From the NCBI RefSeq assembly GCF_007673235.1, contig NZ_VDZH01000002.1:165327-229326 (forward strand): 64,000 nucleotides of DNA, in the 5' to 3' direction. The notes beneath the pieces are model-generated. The model saw nothing but the letters and a program-made list of their open reading frames with translations. It searched no databases and was not told the origin of the DNA. Origin of the DNA: Curtobacterium pusillum. GTDB taxonomy: Bacteria; Actinomycetota; Actinomycetes; Actinomycetales; Microbacteriaceae. Position numbers and translations under genes: made by a program. The stretch's first letter is position 1, and the number at the start of each line of letters is the position of its first letter. Below are positions 25,330-33,311 of the stretch, piece after piece.

Positions 25330-25856
25330 GCGTCCAGCCAACCCGTGAGCGACGCGAGCCGCACGGCCACCTCGGGCGGGGCGAGGGAGTCCGTGTCCAC
25401 CCGGGTGACGGCGTCCCGGGCAGCCGCGTCGAGCCTCCCGGCCGTCCGCGTGCTGTGCGCCAGCTGCGCCTCGGGCAGGTGACCACCCGATCGACGGCGC
25501 AGGCGGTCCGCCGTCGCCTGGTCCCCGGCGCGGAGCAGGACCGCGGTCACGACGGGGTCGTCGCCCATCGCAGCGGCCAGCGCGTCCTGTTCGAGCACCG
25601 CCACCGTGTTCGTGTAGACCAGCCGGTGGTAGCCGAGCTCGCGGTACGCGGACCACATCGCTGCGAGGTTGCGCTCGGCGAGGTGCGCCTCGGGGAACTC
25701 GACGTGCGGTGCCGGGTGGGCGAGGTCGAGCAGGTCGCCCTCGATCACGGCGTGCCGGACGTCGGCGGCGACGAGGAGGTCGTGCAGGGCCTCGGCAGCG
25801 GTCGACTTGCCCACACCGGACCGGCCCCCGATGAACAGGACCTCGGAGCGGGGCAC
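25326..25856 (-). CDS. P-loop NTPase / small-molecule kinase-like protein
   Basis: 176 residues with Walker [19 protein letters not shown] at the N-terminus and [11 protein letters not shown] where many adenylylsulfate-kinase-like and shikimate-kinase-like proteins carry the substrate Asp. A lid-like Arg patch ([11 protein letters not shown]) follows. The substrate cannot be inferred. It lies 4 bp after the epimerase gene and overlaps the DUF255 gene by 4 nt, so the three are probably co-transcribed. Confidence 0.83.
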   Translation of the reverse strand: MPRSEVLFIGGRSGVGKSTAAEALHDLLVAADVRHAVIEGDLLDLAHPAPHVEFPEAHLAERNLAAMWSAYRELGYHRLVYTNTVAVLEQDALAAAMGDDPVVTAVLLRAGDQATADRLRRRSGGHLPEAQLAHSTRTAGRLDAAARDAVTRVDTDSLAPPEVAVRLASLTGWLDA

Positions 25857-25860
25857 TGCG

Positions 25861-26928
25861 TCAGTTCCCGCTCAGGGAGAGCAGTGCGAGGGCGGCGTCC
25901 TCGGGGCCGTAGTCGAACAGGCGCTCCCAGAACGGGTCCGCGGCCCACGGGACGTCGCCGTCCGCGGGGGTCGCGTGCGCCGTCTCGACGAGCCAGTCGA
26001 GCTCCGGTCGGACCGCGGTGGCGAACGTCGGCGGCTCCCACCCGAGGGTCCGTGCGGCCGAGGTGTCGAGGACGAACGGCGTCGGCGACGACCAGGGTGT
26101 GGTGCCCACGAAGGCCGGGGCGTCGGCGTCGAGCAGGACCTCGTCGAACGCGTGGTCCATGTGTCCGGCGATCGTGCGGACGATCTCGAGCACGCTCGGT
26201 GCCGCGTCGTCGGCGACGTTGAGGATGCGGCGGTCCGGGGCGTCGGCGACGAGCCGGACCAGGGAGGCGATGCCGCTCGCCGCCGTCGTGTGGTCGACCC
26301 CGCGACCGTGGTCGGCGAGCAGGATGCGCTCCCGGCCGTCCAGCGCACGTCGGACGACGAACCACTCGCGGGGTCGGCCGATGCCCGGTCCGTACACCTT
26401 CGACGGTCGGAGCACCGTGACCGGGGCGCCGTGGTCGAGGAGGACCTGCTCGGCGGCGACCTTCGCGGCACCGTAGCCGTCGCGGCTCGTCGGGTCGCCG
26501 TCAGCCGCGGCCACCGTCGGCTGCAGCTCGGTCACGGCACCGCCGAACACCGGCTTCTCGGTGGAGTTCGCGTGGCGTCCCTGCTCGTCGACGTACACGG
26601 CCTTCGACGACACGAACACGGTGGAGCCGACGTCGTCGAGGAACGGCCGGAGCTGGAGGGCGTCGTCGCGGGTCAGCCCGACGGTGTCGACGAGCAGGTC
26701 CGCGCCGGGGCGGAGCAGCTCGCGGAGCACCGTGGTGTCGCGGCGGTCACCGGGGACGAACGTCGCGCCGGCCGCCGTCAGTGCGTCGGCGGTGGCGCTG
26801 CCGTGCCGGGCCACGACGTCGACCTGCCAGTCGTCGCGCCCGCGGCCGGAGGCGTCGAGGAGCTCACGCGCGACGGCCGAACCGATCCCGCCGGTACCGC
26901 CGAGGACGACCGCGCGTCTGGTGCTCAT
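25861..26928 (-). CDS. NAD-dependent epimerase/dehydratase family protein
   Basis: 355 residues of the extended SDR type. GGTGGIGSAVARELL is the cofactor loop; GYGAAKVAAEQVLL carries the YxxxK-like active site, preceded by VFVSSKAVYVD. The later LRPSKVYGPG and LDTSAARTLGWEPPT are usual for nucleotide-sugar epimerase/reductase relatives. The leaderless -10 TACCGT at 26935-26940 lies 6 nt before the ATG and marks the promoter of the three-gene operon. Confidence 0.88.
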   Translation of the reverse strand: MSTRRAVVLGGTGGIGSAVARELLDASGRGRDDWQVDVVARHGSATADALTAAGATFVPGDRRDTTVLRELLRPGADLLVDTVGLTRDDALQLRPFLDDVGSTVFVSSKAVYVDEQGRHANSTEKPVFGGAVTELQPTVAAADGDPTSRDGYGAAKVAAEQVLLDHGAPVTVLRPSKVYGPGIGRPREWFVVRRALDGRERILLADHGRGVDHTTAASGIASLVRLVADAPDRRILNVADDAAPSVLEIVRTIAGHMDHAFDEVLLDADAPAFVGTTPWSSPTPFVLDTSAARTLGWEPPTFATAVRPELDWLVETAHATPADGDVPWAADPFWERLFDYGPEDAALALLSLSGN

Positions 26929-26973
26929 GCGTCAACGGTAGTCCGCGGGGCGCTCCGCTCTTCGGCGCGTTGG

Positions 26974-27840
26974 TCAGGACGCGATCGCCTCCGGCTCGCG
27001 TCGCCACCAGTCCAGCAGGGAGCCGTCGTAGACCCGGACCTTCTCGTGACCGAGCACCGTGAGCGCGAGGGCGTCCACGCACGCGGCGCTGCCCACGCCG
27101 CAGTACGTCACGATCTCCTCCGAGTCGAGCACCTCGGCGAACGCCCGCTCGAGTGCCGCACCGCGCAGGTACGCGTTCGTGTCCGGATCGACGATCGTGT
27201 CGACGGCGATCGGGGTGCTGCCCGGGACGATCGGCGGGTGGTCCTCGCCGAGGGCGGACTCCGGCGCCGCGAACACCAGGGACGCGGGCTGCTCACCCGA
27301 GACCGCTCGAAGGACGCGTGCGTGGTCGGCCCACAGCGGACGCTCCTCACCCGCGCGGAACGCCGTGCCCGCGTCCGGGGTCGGGGAGGGGACTACTCGG
27401 AGGGCGCCGACCCGGACCGGACGGCCCTCGTCGCGCCACTTCGTGAAGCCGCCGTCGAGGACCGCGACGGAGTCGAAGCCGAACGACCGGAAGATCCACC
27501 ACAGGCGTGCCGACCACTCGCCGACGTTGTCGTCGTAGACCACCACGGTCGAGGTGTTCGTCACGCCGAGCTCCTGCGCCGCGGCCTCGAACTGTTCGGC
27601 GCCGGGGCGGGTGAAGGGCACGTCGGTGTCGTGCGTGGAGAACGCCTCGACCAGGTCGGCGTACCGCGCACCGGGGACGTGCCCGCGCTGTTCGTAGGAG
27701 TCCTTCGCGGTGTGCCACATCGTCGCGAGACCGGTCCCCACCGTGTGCACGGAGGCGTCGAGCACGACGAGCTCGTCAGCACCGAGGTGGTCTGCGAGCC
27801 ACTGCGTCGACACGAGCGGCGAGGTCAGGACGGGGGCCAT
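26974..27840 (-). CDS. Sulfurtransferase with two rhodanese domains (SseA-like)
   Basis: 288 residues, tandem rhodanese domains. The N-terminal, inactive one has WLADHLGADELVVLDAS and VVYDDNVGEWSARLWWIFRSFG; the C-terminal one has the catalytic Cys in IVTYCGVGSAACVDALALTVLG. This is the thiosulfate/3-mercaptopyruvate sulfurtransferase pattern, moving sulfane sulfur to cyanide or thiols. TACCGT at 27848-27853 sits 7 nt before the ATG, so the mRNA is probably leaderless. It is monocistronic as far as can be seen. Confidence 0.9.
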   Translation of the reverse strand: MAPVLTSPLVSTQWLADHLGADELVVLDASVHTVGTGLATMWHTAKDSYEQRGHVPGARYADLVEAFSTHDTDVPFTRPGAEQFEAAAQELGVTNTSTVVVYDDNVGEWSARLWWIFRSFGFDSVAVLDGGFTKWRDEGRPVRVGALRVVPSPTPDAGTAFRAGEERPLWADHARVLRAVSGEQPASLVFAAPESALGEDHPPIVPGSTPIAVDTIVDPDTNAYLRGAALERAFAEVLDSEEIVTYCGVGSAACVDALALTVLGHEKVRVYDGSLLDWWRREPEAIAS

Positions 27841-27998
27841 GGCGCACACGGTAATCGAGACCCCTGACGTGTGCGAGGGAAACCGACACACTGCGCAACC
27901 GGTGGGGGGTCTGGCGAAGGAGATTCGGGGCGGGGGTGTGGTGCGGCGGTGGGGGCGGCGGCGCGGCGGGCGGTGCGGGCGGCGCGGCGGGCGGCGGG
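27841..27998. other. G-run-rich intergenic stretch with decayed family-3 fragment
   Basis: No gene. The plus strand has G-runs at 27904-27909, 27927-27930, 27932-27936 and 27951-27955, which could form a G-quadruplex, followed by G/C triplets GCGGCGGG. TGTGCGAGG and CACACTGCGC at about 27870-27895 recall the family-3 repeat. Confidence 0.5.
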
Positions 27999-28139
27999 CG
28001 GTGCGGACTCGGAACGACATCGCGGTCGTCGTACGACATCGGTCCTGTCGCAGCCGCGCGCCGGCAACAACCCGCGCGTGCACCGAACGACGAAGCCGTT
28101 GTCGTACGACATCGACTTCGTCGTTCCGAGTCCGCACCG
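27999..28139. repeat. Family-2 MITE-like element, copy B
   Basis: A 141-bp element with perfect 20-bp terminal inverted repeats: CGGTGCGGACTCGGAACGAC (27999-28018) and its complement at 28120-28139. Inside are two cores GTCGTACGACATCG, one near each end, arranged with shorter dyads (for example GACGAAGCCGTTGTCGTACG). The interior is G/C-rich and has no open reading frame that looks real. Copy A at 3030-3165 has the same plan. Confidence 0.82.
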
Positions 28140-28255
28140 GGGCAGGCGTGGCGGCGCGGCCCCGGGTCTGCCCCGGTTCGCGCGCGACATCCGACACCAC
28201 GCGAGTCGATCGACAGGTCCGATGTCGAAACACGCGTGCTTCCCGGACCTCGCGC

Positions 28256-28300
28256 ACGCAGAACGGCCCGCCCCGGAATCCAGGGCGGGCCGTTCTGCGT
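28256..28300 (-). terminator. Terminator hairpin of the MFS exporter gene
   Basis: A perfect 18-bp stem, ACGCAGAACGGCCCGCCC with its complement, and a 9-nt loop. It ends 8 bp beyond the MFS stop codon. The stem is less perfect than no other in the window and has no U-tract, as usual in high-GC actinobacteria. Confidence 0.78.
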
Positions 28301-28308
28301 ACAGTGCG

Positions 28309-29850
28309 TCAGTGCGCGGCGGTCGGGATGCTCCCGGTCGTCGCAGCGCTGGCGTGTGCGAGCTTGTCGAGCCGCACCGACTGGCGGTTGATGAGGAGCC
28401 CGCCGGCGAGGGCGACCAGGACGAGCACGCCCGCCGAGATGCCGAACGCCACGTGGTAGCCGTCGAGGACCGCCTGTGCCTGCTGGAGCTTCGTCGGCGC
28501 CGCGGACAGCCCGGTGAGGCTGTTCTTAACGACGTCCGCGAAGATCGTCGACAGGAGGGCGGTGCCGATCGAGCCACCGATCTGCTGCATCGTGTTCACC
28601 GTCGCCGAGGCCACGCCGGCATCCGCACGGGCGACCCCCGTCGTCGCGGTGTTCATCGCGGACGAGAAGATCGTGCCCATACCGAGGCCGATGACGATCA
28701 GCGCCGGCAGGACGGTACCTGCGTAGGAGCTGTCGAGGTCCGTGCGGAGGAGCAGCAGCAGACCGATCGCGGCGACGAGGCCACCGGCGAAGATGAGGAC
28801 CTTCGGGCCGACGCGGGGCAGCAGACGACCACCGATCTGCGTCGCCGAGATCATGATCGACAGCGGCATCGGCAGGAACGCGAGACCCGTCTGCAGCGAG
28901 CTGAACCCGAGGGTCTGCTCGAGGTAGTAGGTCAGGAACAGGAAGATGCCGAACATGCCGATCGCGACGAGGCCGATCGCGATGAACGAGCCACCGCGGT
29001 CACGGTCGAGGACGACGCGCAGGGGCAGCAGCGGGTGCGCGACACGCGTCTCGATGAACACGAACGCGGCGATGAGCACCACGCCTGCGGCCAGCATCAC
29101 GATCGTGAGCGGGGAGTCCCAGCCGTTCGTCTCGGCGTTCGAGAAGCCGTAGACGACACCGACCAGACCAGCGGTGATCGTGATGACACCGGCGACGTCG
29201 ATGCGTGGACGCTCGACCTTCGGCGGCTTCGCCATGAACACGAGGGCGCCGATCACGCCGAGGACGGCGAAGACGACGTTGACGTAGAGGCACCAGCGCC
29301 ACGACGCGTACTCGGTGAGGACGCCGCCGAGGAGCAGGCCGATGGCCGCACCGGAGCCGGCGATCGAGCCGAAGATGCCGAACGCGCGACCGCGTTCCTT
29401 GGGGTCACGGAACGTCGTGGTCAGCATGCCGAGCGCGGACGGGGCGAGCAGCGCGCCGAACACACCCTGCAGCGCACGGGCGGCGACGAGCAGCCCGAAG
29501 GAGTCCGCCAGGCCGCCGAGGACCGACGCGACCGCGAAGCCGACGAGCCCGATGATGAAGGTGTTCTTGCGACCGAAGAGGTCACCGAGTCGCCCGCCGA
29601 GGAGCAGGAGCGAACCGAACGCGAGCGAGTACGCGGTGACGATCCACTGGCGCTGGTCGGTGCCGAACCCGAGGTCCGCTTGGGCCGAGGGGAGGGCGAT
29701 GTTCACGATGGTGGCGTCGAGCACCACCATGAGCTGGGCGAGGGCGATGACCGCCAGGGCGATCCAGCGGTGGTTGGCCTTGGCGGGCGCGGAGCCCGAA
29801 GTCGTGGGTGCGGCCCCGGTGGGGGTCGGCACGGTCTGTTCTGCCGTCAC
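28309..29850 (-). CDS. MFS multidrug exporter, DHA2 (EmrB/QacA) family
   Basis: 513 residues, about 14 transmembrane helices, proton-driven drug efflux. Motif D1 LDATIVNIALPSAQADLGF and motif A GGRLGDLFGRKNTF are clear, and RALQGVFGALLAPSALG matches the family's motif C region. GTG is chosen because AAGGAGG lies 5 nt upstream. It is divergent from a TetR gene at 30031, and the 180-bp gap carries a dyad CGGATGC-GCG-GCATCCG, so induction by a transported drug is expected. Confidence 0.92.
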   Translation of the reverse strand: MTAEQTVPTPTGAAPTTSGSAPAKANHRWIALAVIALAQLMVVLDATIVNIALPSAQADLGFGTDQRQWIVTAYSLAFGSLLLLGGRLGDLFGRKNTFIIGLVGFAVASVLGGLADSFGLLVAARALQGVFGALLAPSALGMLTTTFRDPKERGRAFGIFGSIAGSGAAIGLLLGGVLTEYASWRWCLYVNVVFAVLGVIGALVFMAKPPKVERPRIDVAGVITITAGLVGVVYGFSNAETNGWDSPLTIVMLAAGVVLIAAFVFIETRVAHPLLPLRVVLDRDRGGSFIAIGLVAIGMFGIFLFLTYYLEQTLGFSSLQTGLAFLPMPLSIMISATQIGGRLLPRVGPKVLIFAGGLVAAIGLLLLLRTDLDSSYAGTVLPALIVIGLGMGTIFSSAMNTATTGVARADAGVASATVNTMQQIGGSIGTALLSTIFADVVKNSLTGLSAAPTKLQQAQAVLDGYHVAFGISAGVLVLVALAGGLLINRQSVRLDKLAHASAATTGSIPTAAH

Positions 29851-29939
29851 GGCAGCCTCCTTCGAGAAGGTGGGAGGGATGGCGAAGCGCGCGCCGTCGG
29901 GCACTTCAAGGGGAGGGGCTGTTCACGAAGGAACCAAAA

Positions 29940-29956
29940 CGGATGCGCGGCATCCG
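29940..29956. promoter_or_regulatory. TetR operator candidate between exporter and regulator
   Basis: CGGATGC-GCG-GCATCCG, a perfect 7-bp-arm dyad, in an A/T-richer stretch (GGAACCAAAACGGATG). A partial second half, CCGCATCC, lies at 29988-29995, just ahead of the -10 of the TetR gene. Confidence 0.6.
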
Positions 29957-30030
29957 GTTGTGACCAGTGTAGACCGAAACGGAAGGTCCGCATCCACTTA
30001 TTCCCAGAAAGTTCAACTACCGTCAGGAGC

Positions 30031-30678
30031 GTGAGCACCACCGACCTCGAGCGTCCCCTCCGCGCGGACGCCGCACGCAACCGCGAGCTGATCCTGCAGA
30101 CGGCCCGCAAGTGCTTCGCCGAACGCGGGCTCTCGGTCACGCTCAACGACATCGCGCACGAGGCCGGTGTCGGCGTCGGGACGGTCTACCGCCGGTTCGC
30201 CGACAAGGACTCCCTGATCGAGGCACTCCTCGCCACCAAGTTCGAGGCGATGAACGAGGCCGCGGCCCGTGCGGCGGACGAGATCGATCCGCGCGAGGCG
30301 CTCCGCGTCTACCTGATGGGCGTGTTCGAGTTCCGCGCCCGCGACCGCGCCCTGGCCGACGCCATCGTCCGAGCCGGCAAGGCGCGTCCGTCCATCGTGC
30401 AGGAACGCGATCGCCTCGAGACCCAGGTCAGCGCGATCATCGAACGCGCCGAGACGGCCGGGGTCGTCCGTGCCGGCTTCGACTACCGCGACCTCCCGAT
30501 GCTGACCTCGATGGTCGGCGCCGTGGCGGACTCCACCCGCGCACACGACCCGAACGCCTGGCGCCGCTACGCCGAGGTCCTCATCGAGGGTGTCCTGCCC
30601 GGGGGCACGGAAGCGCCGATGCTCGGCACCCCGCTCGACCGCGAGTCCATCGAACGCGCCCTGCACGCCCAGAACTAG
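30031..30678 (+). CDS. TetR/AcrR family regulator
   Basis: 215 residues. HTH: NRELILQTARKCFAERGLSVTLNDIAHEAGVGVGTVYRRFADKDSLIEALL. The C-terminal domain is variable. Divergent to the MFS exporter, as is typical of efflux repressors. TACCGT at 30018-30023 lies 7 nt before the GTG, fixing the start and indicating leaderless mRNA. It ends 6 bp from the convergent Pmt gene. Confidence 0.93.
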   Translation: MSTTDLERPLRADAARNRELILQTARKCFAERGLSVTLNDIAHEAGVGVGTVYRRFADKDSLIEALLATKFEAMNEAAARAADEIDPREALRVYLMGVFEFRARDRALADAIVRAGKARPSIVQERDRLETQVSAIIERAETAGVVRAGFDYRDLPMLTSMVGAVADSTRAHDPNAWRRYAEVLIEGVLPGGTEAPMLGTPLDRESIERALHAQN

Positions 30679-30684
30679 CGCGCG

Positions 30685-32316
30685 CTACAACCAGCTCGGC
30701 AGCCAGTAGTGCGACCGGATGAAGTCCCACGGCATCTGCAGTCCGGTCCAAATCGGGAACCAGTACGCCGACGCCAGGACGACGACCCCGAGGTACACGC
30801 CGACCCACACCACGGCCCGGGTCCGTCGTGGTCGTGGATCGTTCCGCGACCCGAGTACCAGTCCGATCGCCGCGGCCAGCGCCATCACCATGAAGGGCTC
30901 GAACGCAATCGTGTAGAACTGGAACACCGTCCGGTTCACGTACAGCAGCCACGGCAGGTACCCCGCCGCGATGCCCATCAGGACGAGGCCGTACTCCCAC
31001 TTCCGGCGCGTGATCCAGAGCACGAGGAGTGCCACGGTCGCGATCACCGCGGCGTACCAGATGAACGGGTTCGCGATGCCGGTGATCGCCTCCCCGCAGC
31101 GCGTCGCCGCGCAGCCGTCCTGTCCGGCGTTCGTGCCGACGTAGTACATCGACGTGGGGCGCTGCATGAGCAGCCAGAGCAGCGGGTTCGCCTGGTACGA
31201 GTGCGGGGTGTGCAGCCCGATGTTGAACCCGTAGATCTCGGACTGGTAGTGCCACCAGTTCTGCAGGCTGTCGGGCACCCACGACAGGATCCCGGTCCAC
31301 CGCTGCCCGCCGGACGCGATCCAGTCGCGGTCCCAGCCGCCCTTCGACACGAACCAGCCGGTCCACGACGCCAGGTAGGTCGCCGCGGCGATCGGGACGG
31401 TGAGCAGGAACGACACCGGTGCCTGCTGCAACAGCGCGCTCGAGGACCAGAACTCGATGCCGGCTCGGCGACGCAGGACCATGTCCGAGAGCACGGAGTA
31501 CACCGCGAAGAACGCCAGGAAGTACATGCCGGACCACTTCGTCGCCGTCGCGAGCCCGAGCGCCAGGCCCATCGCGAGCAGCCAGGGCCGCCACCAGAGC
31601 ACCGGCCCCCAGAGCGTGTCCTTGCCCGCGGCCGCTCGGCGTGCCACCCAGGTGTCGAGCCGCCGGGACGTCCAGCGTCGGTCGAGCAGCAGTGCGCCGA
31701 ACCCGAGCACCACGAAGAAGGTCAGGATCCCGTCCAGCAGGGTCACGCGGGACATCACGATCGCCTGTCCGTCGACAGCGAGCAGGAACCCCGCGAGCGT
31801 GCCGACGAGGGTCGAGCGGAACAGTGACCGGGCGATCACGGCGGTCAGGAACACGGTCGCGATGCCGAGCACGGCGACCGCGAACCGCCACCCGAAGGAG
31901 TTGTCCGCACCGAACAGGAGCATGCCGAGCCCGATGAGGTACTTGCCGAGCGGCGGGTGCGCGATGAACTCCGCGGCGCTCGTGAACAGCGACGTCTCAC
32001 CGGACGCGAAGCGCTCGTCGGTCGTCGGGAGCGAGTCGTCGTTCGGGTTGCCCGGCCAGGTGCCCTCGTACCCGAGGTGCACGATCGACCAGCCGTCCTT
32101 GACGTAGTAGGTCTCGTCGAACACCAGCGAGTGCGGGTGCCCGAGGTTCACGAGACGGAGCACGGCGGCCAGCAGCGTGACGGCGAGCGGCCCCGCCCAG
32201 CGCCACGCGGCGACCCGCCAGCCCACGGAGAGGACACGCCCCCACCAGTCGTCGAGACGGGAGCCGACCGGCCCGTCGGGGACGGCGGTGCGGTCGTCGG
32301 TCAGCTCGCTGGTCAT
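30685..32316 (-). CDS. Dolichyl-phosphate-mannose--protein mannosyltransferase (Pmt family)
   Basis: 543-residue GT39 membrane enzyme that transfers mannose from polyprenyl-phosphate-mannose to Ser/Thr of exported proteins. The loop-1 DE motif is in SLVFDETYYVKDGWSIV, with HPPLGKYLIGLGM after it, ATKWSGMYFL in the middle, and a long C-terminal outer loop (GWDRDWIASGGQRW, WYHYQSEIYGFNIGLHTPHSY). About ten to eleven membrane spans. Divergent from rsmI. Two further polyprenyl-type glycosyltransferases (46201 and 54648) share the window. Confidence 0.92.
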   Translation of the reverse strand: MTSELTDDRTAVPDGPVGSRLDDWWGRVLSVGWRVAAWRWAGPLAVTLLAAVLRLVNLGHPHSLVFDETYYVKDGWSIVHLGYEGTWPGNPNDDSLPTTDERFASGETSLFTSAAEFIAHPPLGKYLIGLGMLLFGADNSFGWRFAVAVLGIATVFLTAVIARSLFRSTLVGTLAGFLLAVDGQAIVMSRVTLLDGILTFFVVLGFGALLLDRRWTSRRLDTWVARRAAAGKDTLWGPVLWWRPWLLAMGLALGLATATKWSGMYFLAFFAVYSVLSDMVLRRRAGIEFWSSSALLQQAPVSFLLTVPIAAATYLASWTGWFVSKGGWDRDWIASGGQRWTGILSWVPDSLQNWWHYQSEIYGFNIGLHTPHSYQANPLLWLLMQRPTSMYYVGTNAGQDGCAATRCGEAITGIANPFIWYAAVIATVALLVLWITRRKWEYGLVLMGIAAGYLPWLLYVNRTVFQFYTIAFEPFMVMALAAAIGLVLGSRNDPRPRRTRAVVWVGVYLGVVVLASAYWFPIWTGLQMPWDFIRSHYWLPSWL

Positions 32317-32369
32317 CGGCAGCATCCTACGGATCGCTCCCAAGACGCACCTGCCACCACAATGGTGTC

Positions 32370-33191
32370 GTGATCGTCCTCGCAGCAACGCCCATCGGCA
32401 ACCTCGGCGACGCCTCCCGGAGGTTGATCGAGACGCTCTCGAACGCGAGCGTGGTGGCCGCCGAGGACACCCGCACCGCGATCCACCTGATGCGTGCGCT
32501 CGGGATCGAGAACCGTCCGAGGCTCATCGCCCTGCACGAGCACAACGAACGCGCCAAGGCCGCCGAGGTGGTGGAGCTCGCTCGGGACGAGGACGTCGTG
32601 GTCCTCACCGACGCCGGCATGCCCGCGATCAGCGACCCGGGCTTCCCCCTCGTCGAGGCCGCTGCTGCTGCCGGTGTGACCGTCACAGCGCTCCCCGGCC
32701 CGTCCGCCGTGCTCATGGCGCTCGCCGTCTCCGGCCTGCCGACGGACCGCTTCAGCTTCGAGGGCTTCCCGACACGCAAGGGCGGGGAACGCCGTCGGCT
32801 CTTCTCGTCGCTCTCCGGCGAGCAGCGCACCATGGTGTTCTTCGAGTCCCCGCACCGGCTGGCGGACACGCTGGCGGACATGGCCGCGGGCTTCGGTGAC
32901 GACCGACGAGCAGTCGTGTGCCGCGAGCTCACGAAGCTGCACGAGGAGGTCCGTCGCGGACCCCTCGCCGAACTCGCGACGTGGGCGGCCGAGGGCGTCC
33001 GTGGTGAGATCTGCATCGTCGTCGAGGGGTCGACCGGGGCGCTCGACGTCACGACCATCGAGGACGGCGTCCGGCTGGTGCTCGAGCGGGTCGCCGCCGG
33101 CTCCCGCATGAAGGAGGCCGCGGCGGCCGTCGCGGACGCGACGGGACTGTCGAAACGCGACCTCTACGAGGGCGCGCTGGCGGCGCGGTAA
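32370..33191 (+). CDS. rsmI: 16S rRNA (cytidine(1402)-2-prime-O)-methyltransferase RsmI
   Basis: 273 residues of the tetrapyrrole-methylase fold. Seen: ATPIGNLGDASRRLIETL at the start, AAEDTRTAIHLM, LTDAGMPAISDPGF and FESPHRLADTL. It methylates C1402 in the decoding site with SAM. A CACAAT hexamer 6 nt upstream of the GTG could be the -10. It is followed by the housekeeping genes metG, tatD and rsmA on the same strand, after an insertion of a family-1 palindrome. Confidence 0.95.
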   Translation: MIVLAATPIGNLGDASRRLIETLSNASVVAAEDTRTAIHLMRALGIENRPRLIALHEHNERAKAAEVVELARDEDVVVLTDAGMPAISDPGFPLVEAAAAAGVTVTALPGPSAVLMALAVSGLPTDRFSFEGFPTRKGGERRRLFSSLSGEQRTMVFFESPHRLADTLADMAAGFGDDRRAVVCRELTKLHEEVRRGPLAELATWAAEGVRGEICIVVEGSTGALDVTTIEDGVRLVLERVAAGSRMKEAAAAVADATGLSKRDLYEGALAAR

Positions 33192-33204
33192 CAGTCTCGC
33201 CAGG

Positions 33205-33248
33205 CGGCCTGGAGGCACGTGGCGGCGCCGCCACGTGCCTCCAGGCCG
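33205..33248. repeat. Family-1 palindrome, copy 5 (44 bp, perfect)
   Basis: Perfect 22-bp arms: CGGCCTGGAGGCACGTGGCG continuing GC, and its complement. It sits between rsmI and metG, 13 bp after the rsmI stop and 50 bp before the metG -10, so it could terminate rsmI transcription. Confidence 0.88.
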
Positions 33249-33298
33249 GTTCTCCACAGGCTGCGCGCAGGGCGCGTCATGCGGCCCCCGCTCGCCCG

Positions 33299-33304
33299 TA
33301 GGAT
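33299..33304 (+). promoter_or_regulatory. Leaderless -10 box of metG
   Basis: TAGGAT, with 7 nt to the ATG at 33312. No ribosome-binding site precedes the ATG. The -35 region is weak (GTCATG at about 33276). Confidence 0.65.
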
Positions 33305-33311
33305 GGTCCGC

